In this document: positions 63,040-64,000 of the stretch, piece by piece
How the letters are laid out: each line of letters opens with the position of its first letter
How positions within the stretch are numbered: position 1 is the first letter of the stretch
From: Methanolobus bombayensis
GTDB taxonomy: Archaea > Halobacteriota > Methanosarcinia > Methanosarcinales > Methanosarcinaceae
Direction: 5' to 3'
DNA length: 64,000 bases
NCBI RefSeq assembly: GCF_017873415.1
Contig: NZ_JAGGKD010000002.1
Location: forward strand, 310,001-374,000
Translations under genes and position numbers: made by a program
The notes under the pieces: model-generated
What the model saw: only the letters and a program-made list of their open reading frames with translations
The model's database searches: none
What the model was told of the DNA's origin: nothing

Positions 63040-64000
63040 ATGGTCAGAAAAGAAGGTCAGAACTGTAGAAATCTCAGGTTTCTGATCCACCCTAATCCTG
63101 AACAGGAAGTAAAGATGGAAGAAACTCTGGAAACCTGCAGGAAGTTATGGAATGATCTTCTCTCAACAAGAATTAACCTCTATGCTATCTATGGATTATA
63201 TCCAGATTCACAAATGCTGGAAAAACAACTCAAGTTCTTTGACTATGCTAACAATATCCATTCTCAAGTAAGGCTTAATGTTTTTGAAAGAGTTCAACAA
63301 GCATACTTCAAGTTCTTAGATGATATCAAAAATGGCAGACTTAAAGGAAGCAAACCAAGAAAAGGAACTTTCGTCAAAAGAAAGGATGTTCCTGCAGCAA
63401 ATCCTCCTTATTCTCTTCTTGGAAAAAAAAGTTCGAAACCTATCAAATATGATGGTCTTCTTCGAAAAGGACATCCAAGATTCAAAGGTAAAGAAAACTA
63501 CTATAGTTTCACATACAAGCAACATGGAAATGGTTGGGAACTAAGAGGAAACAACTTGTTCTTGTCTAAGATAACTGATAAGAACAACCTGATAAAGATA
63601 GATGTTAAAACGATATCCTTAATGGTCAATTGAAAACATGTACGATCAAAAAAGAAGGCAAGAAATGGTTTGCTTTCATAACAATTGAACTTCCTGATTA
63701 TCCTGAACCAATCATACCACTAACTATGGTAGGTATCGATCTAGGATTGAACAATTTGATAGCAACATCTGATGGTAAATTCATCGAACCACCAAAGTTG
63801 CTCAGGAATGCAGAAAAAAGATTAGCAGTTGAACAGAGAAAACTCTCCAATATGGAATATGGCTCTCAGAACTACCTTAAACAAAAACGTAAAGTGAACA
63901 GGATTCACAGAAAAGTTAAAGGTACTCGCAATCATATTTCACATTGTCTGAGCAAGTTGCTTGTAGCAAAATACGACCTGATAGTATTTGAAGATTTAAA
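63040..64000 (+). pseudogene. tnpB: Frameshifted TnpB (IS200/IS605-type), runs off window
   Basis: A 197-codon frame (63040-63633: HPNPEQEVKMEETLETCRKLW, KGHPRFKGKENYYSFTYKQ) continues after a frameshift near 63605-63625 in the +1 register with MVGIDLGLNNLIATSDG (RuvC-I Asp) and LIVFEDLK (RuvC-II Glu) at the window end. The shift is in a short homopolymer-free region, so a sequencing error is possible. The MITE lies 144 bp upstream. Confidence 0.65.

Overview
This is an AT-rich stretch of an archaeal chromosome, most likely a methylotrophic methanogen of the Methanosarcinaceae (Methanolobus/Methanococcoides-like; the genus is inference). The pointers are an MtmB-family methylamine methyltransferase with its corrinoid protein and a DUF1638 protein, an Orc1/Cdc6 initiator, an archaeal Pth2, a Csa3-type CARF-HTH regulator, a DUF234-type archaeal ATPase and GGAGGTGA-type ribosome binding sites. 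Almost everything visible is accessory: defence, mobile, viral-remnant and surface genes. No rRNA, tRNA or CRISPR array was recognised.

Layout. 1-3.4 kb: a radical SAM / glycosyltransferase / methyltransferase operon. 3.4-9.7 kb: patchwork of an RNase III-like dsRNA-binding protein, an eight-finger C2H2 zinc-finger protein, gene fragments (DUF429, formylglycine-generating enzyme, DrmB-type DUF1998 tail) and two copies of a short repeat that can encode a tiny CxxC peptide. 9.7-26.8 kb: a full BREX type 3 operon on the minus strand (brxF-brxC-pglXI-brxHII-pglZ-brxA) with a two-gene Gabija-like pair (OLD/TOPRIM ATPase plus UvrD-like helicase) inserted between pglXI and brxHII and translationally coupled to its neighbours. 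26.9-34.9 kb: a co-directional three-gene unit (Sm-like/cold-shock/TPR protein, UvrD helicase with Fe-S PD-(D/E)XK nuclease, SF2 helicase) that matches no named system I know and is the best candidate here for an undescribed defence or nucleic-acid-processing system. A divergent CARF-HTH regulator sits beside it.

37-54 kb: an integrated-element zone with a tyrosine recombinase, a zinc-ribbon/wHTH protein, an IS200/IS605-type TnpB element, a 1165-residue repeat-rich surface lipoprotein, and tailed-virus remnants (portal, zinc and membrane microproteins, terminase tail). Between the viral portal block and the terminase tail lies a 5-kb methyltransferase cluster: a QueG-like Fe-S protein, DUF1638, Orc1/Cdc6 (opposite strand), a corrinoid protein, and an MtmB homologue that carries methionine where MtmB has pyrrolysine. 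This points to a corrinoid-dependent methyl transfer system with an altered substrate.

54-64 kb: a DUF234 ATPase, an RloA/RloB (AAA15 plus TOPRIM, PARIS-like) pair, small hypotheticals, Pth2, an AlbA_2/ATPase regulator, a 142-bp MITE-like inverted-repeat element and a frameshifted TnpB running off the end. The defence genes could act in layers: BREX methylation/exclusion, a Gabija-like nuclease-helicase, an RloAB/PARIS-like module, and the uncharacterised helicase-nuclease unit.
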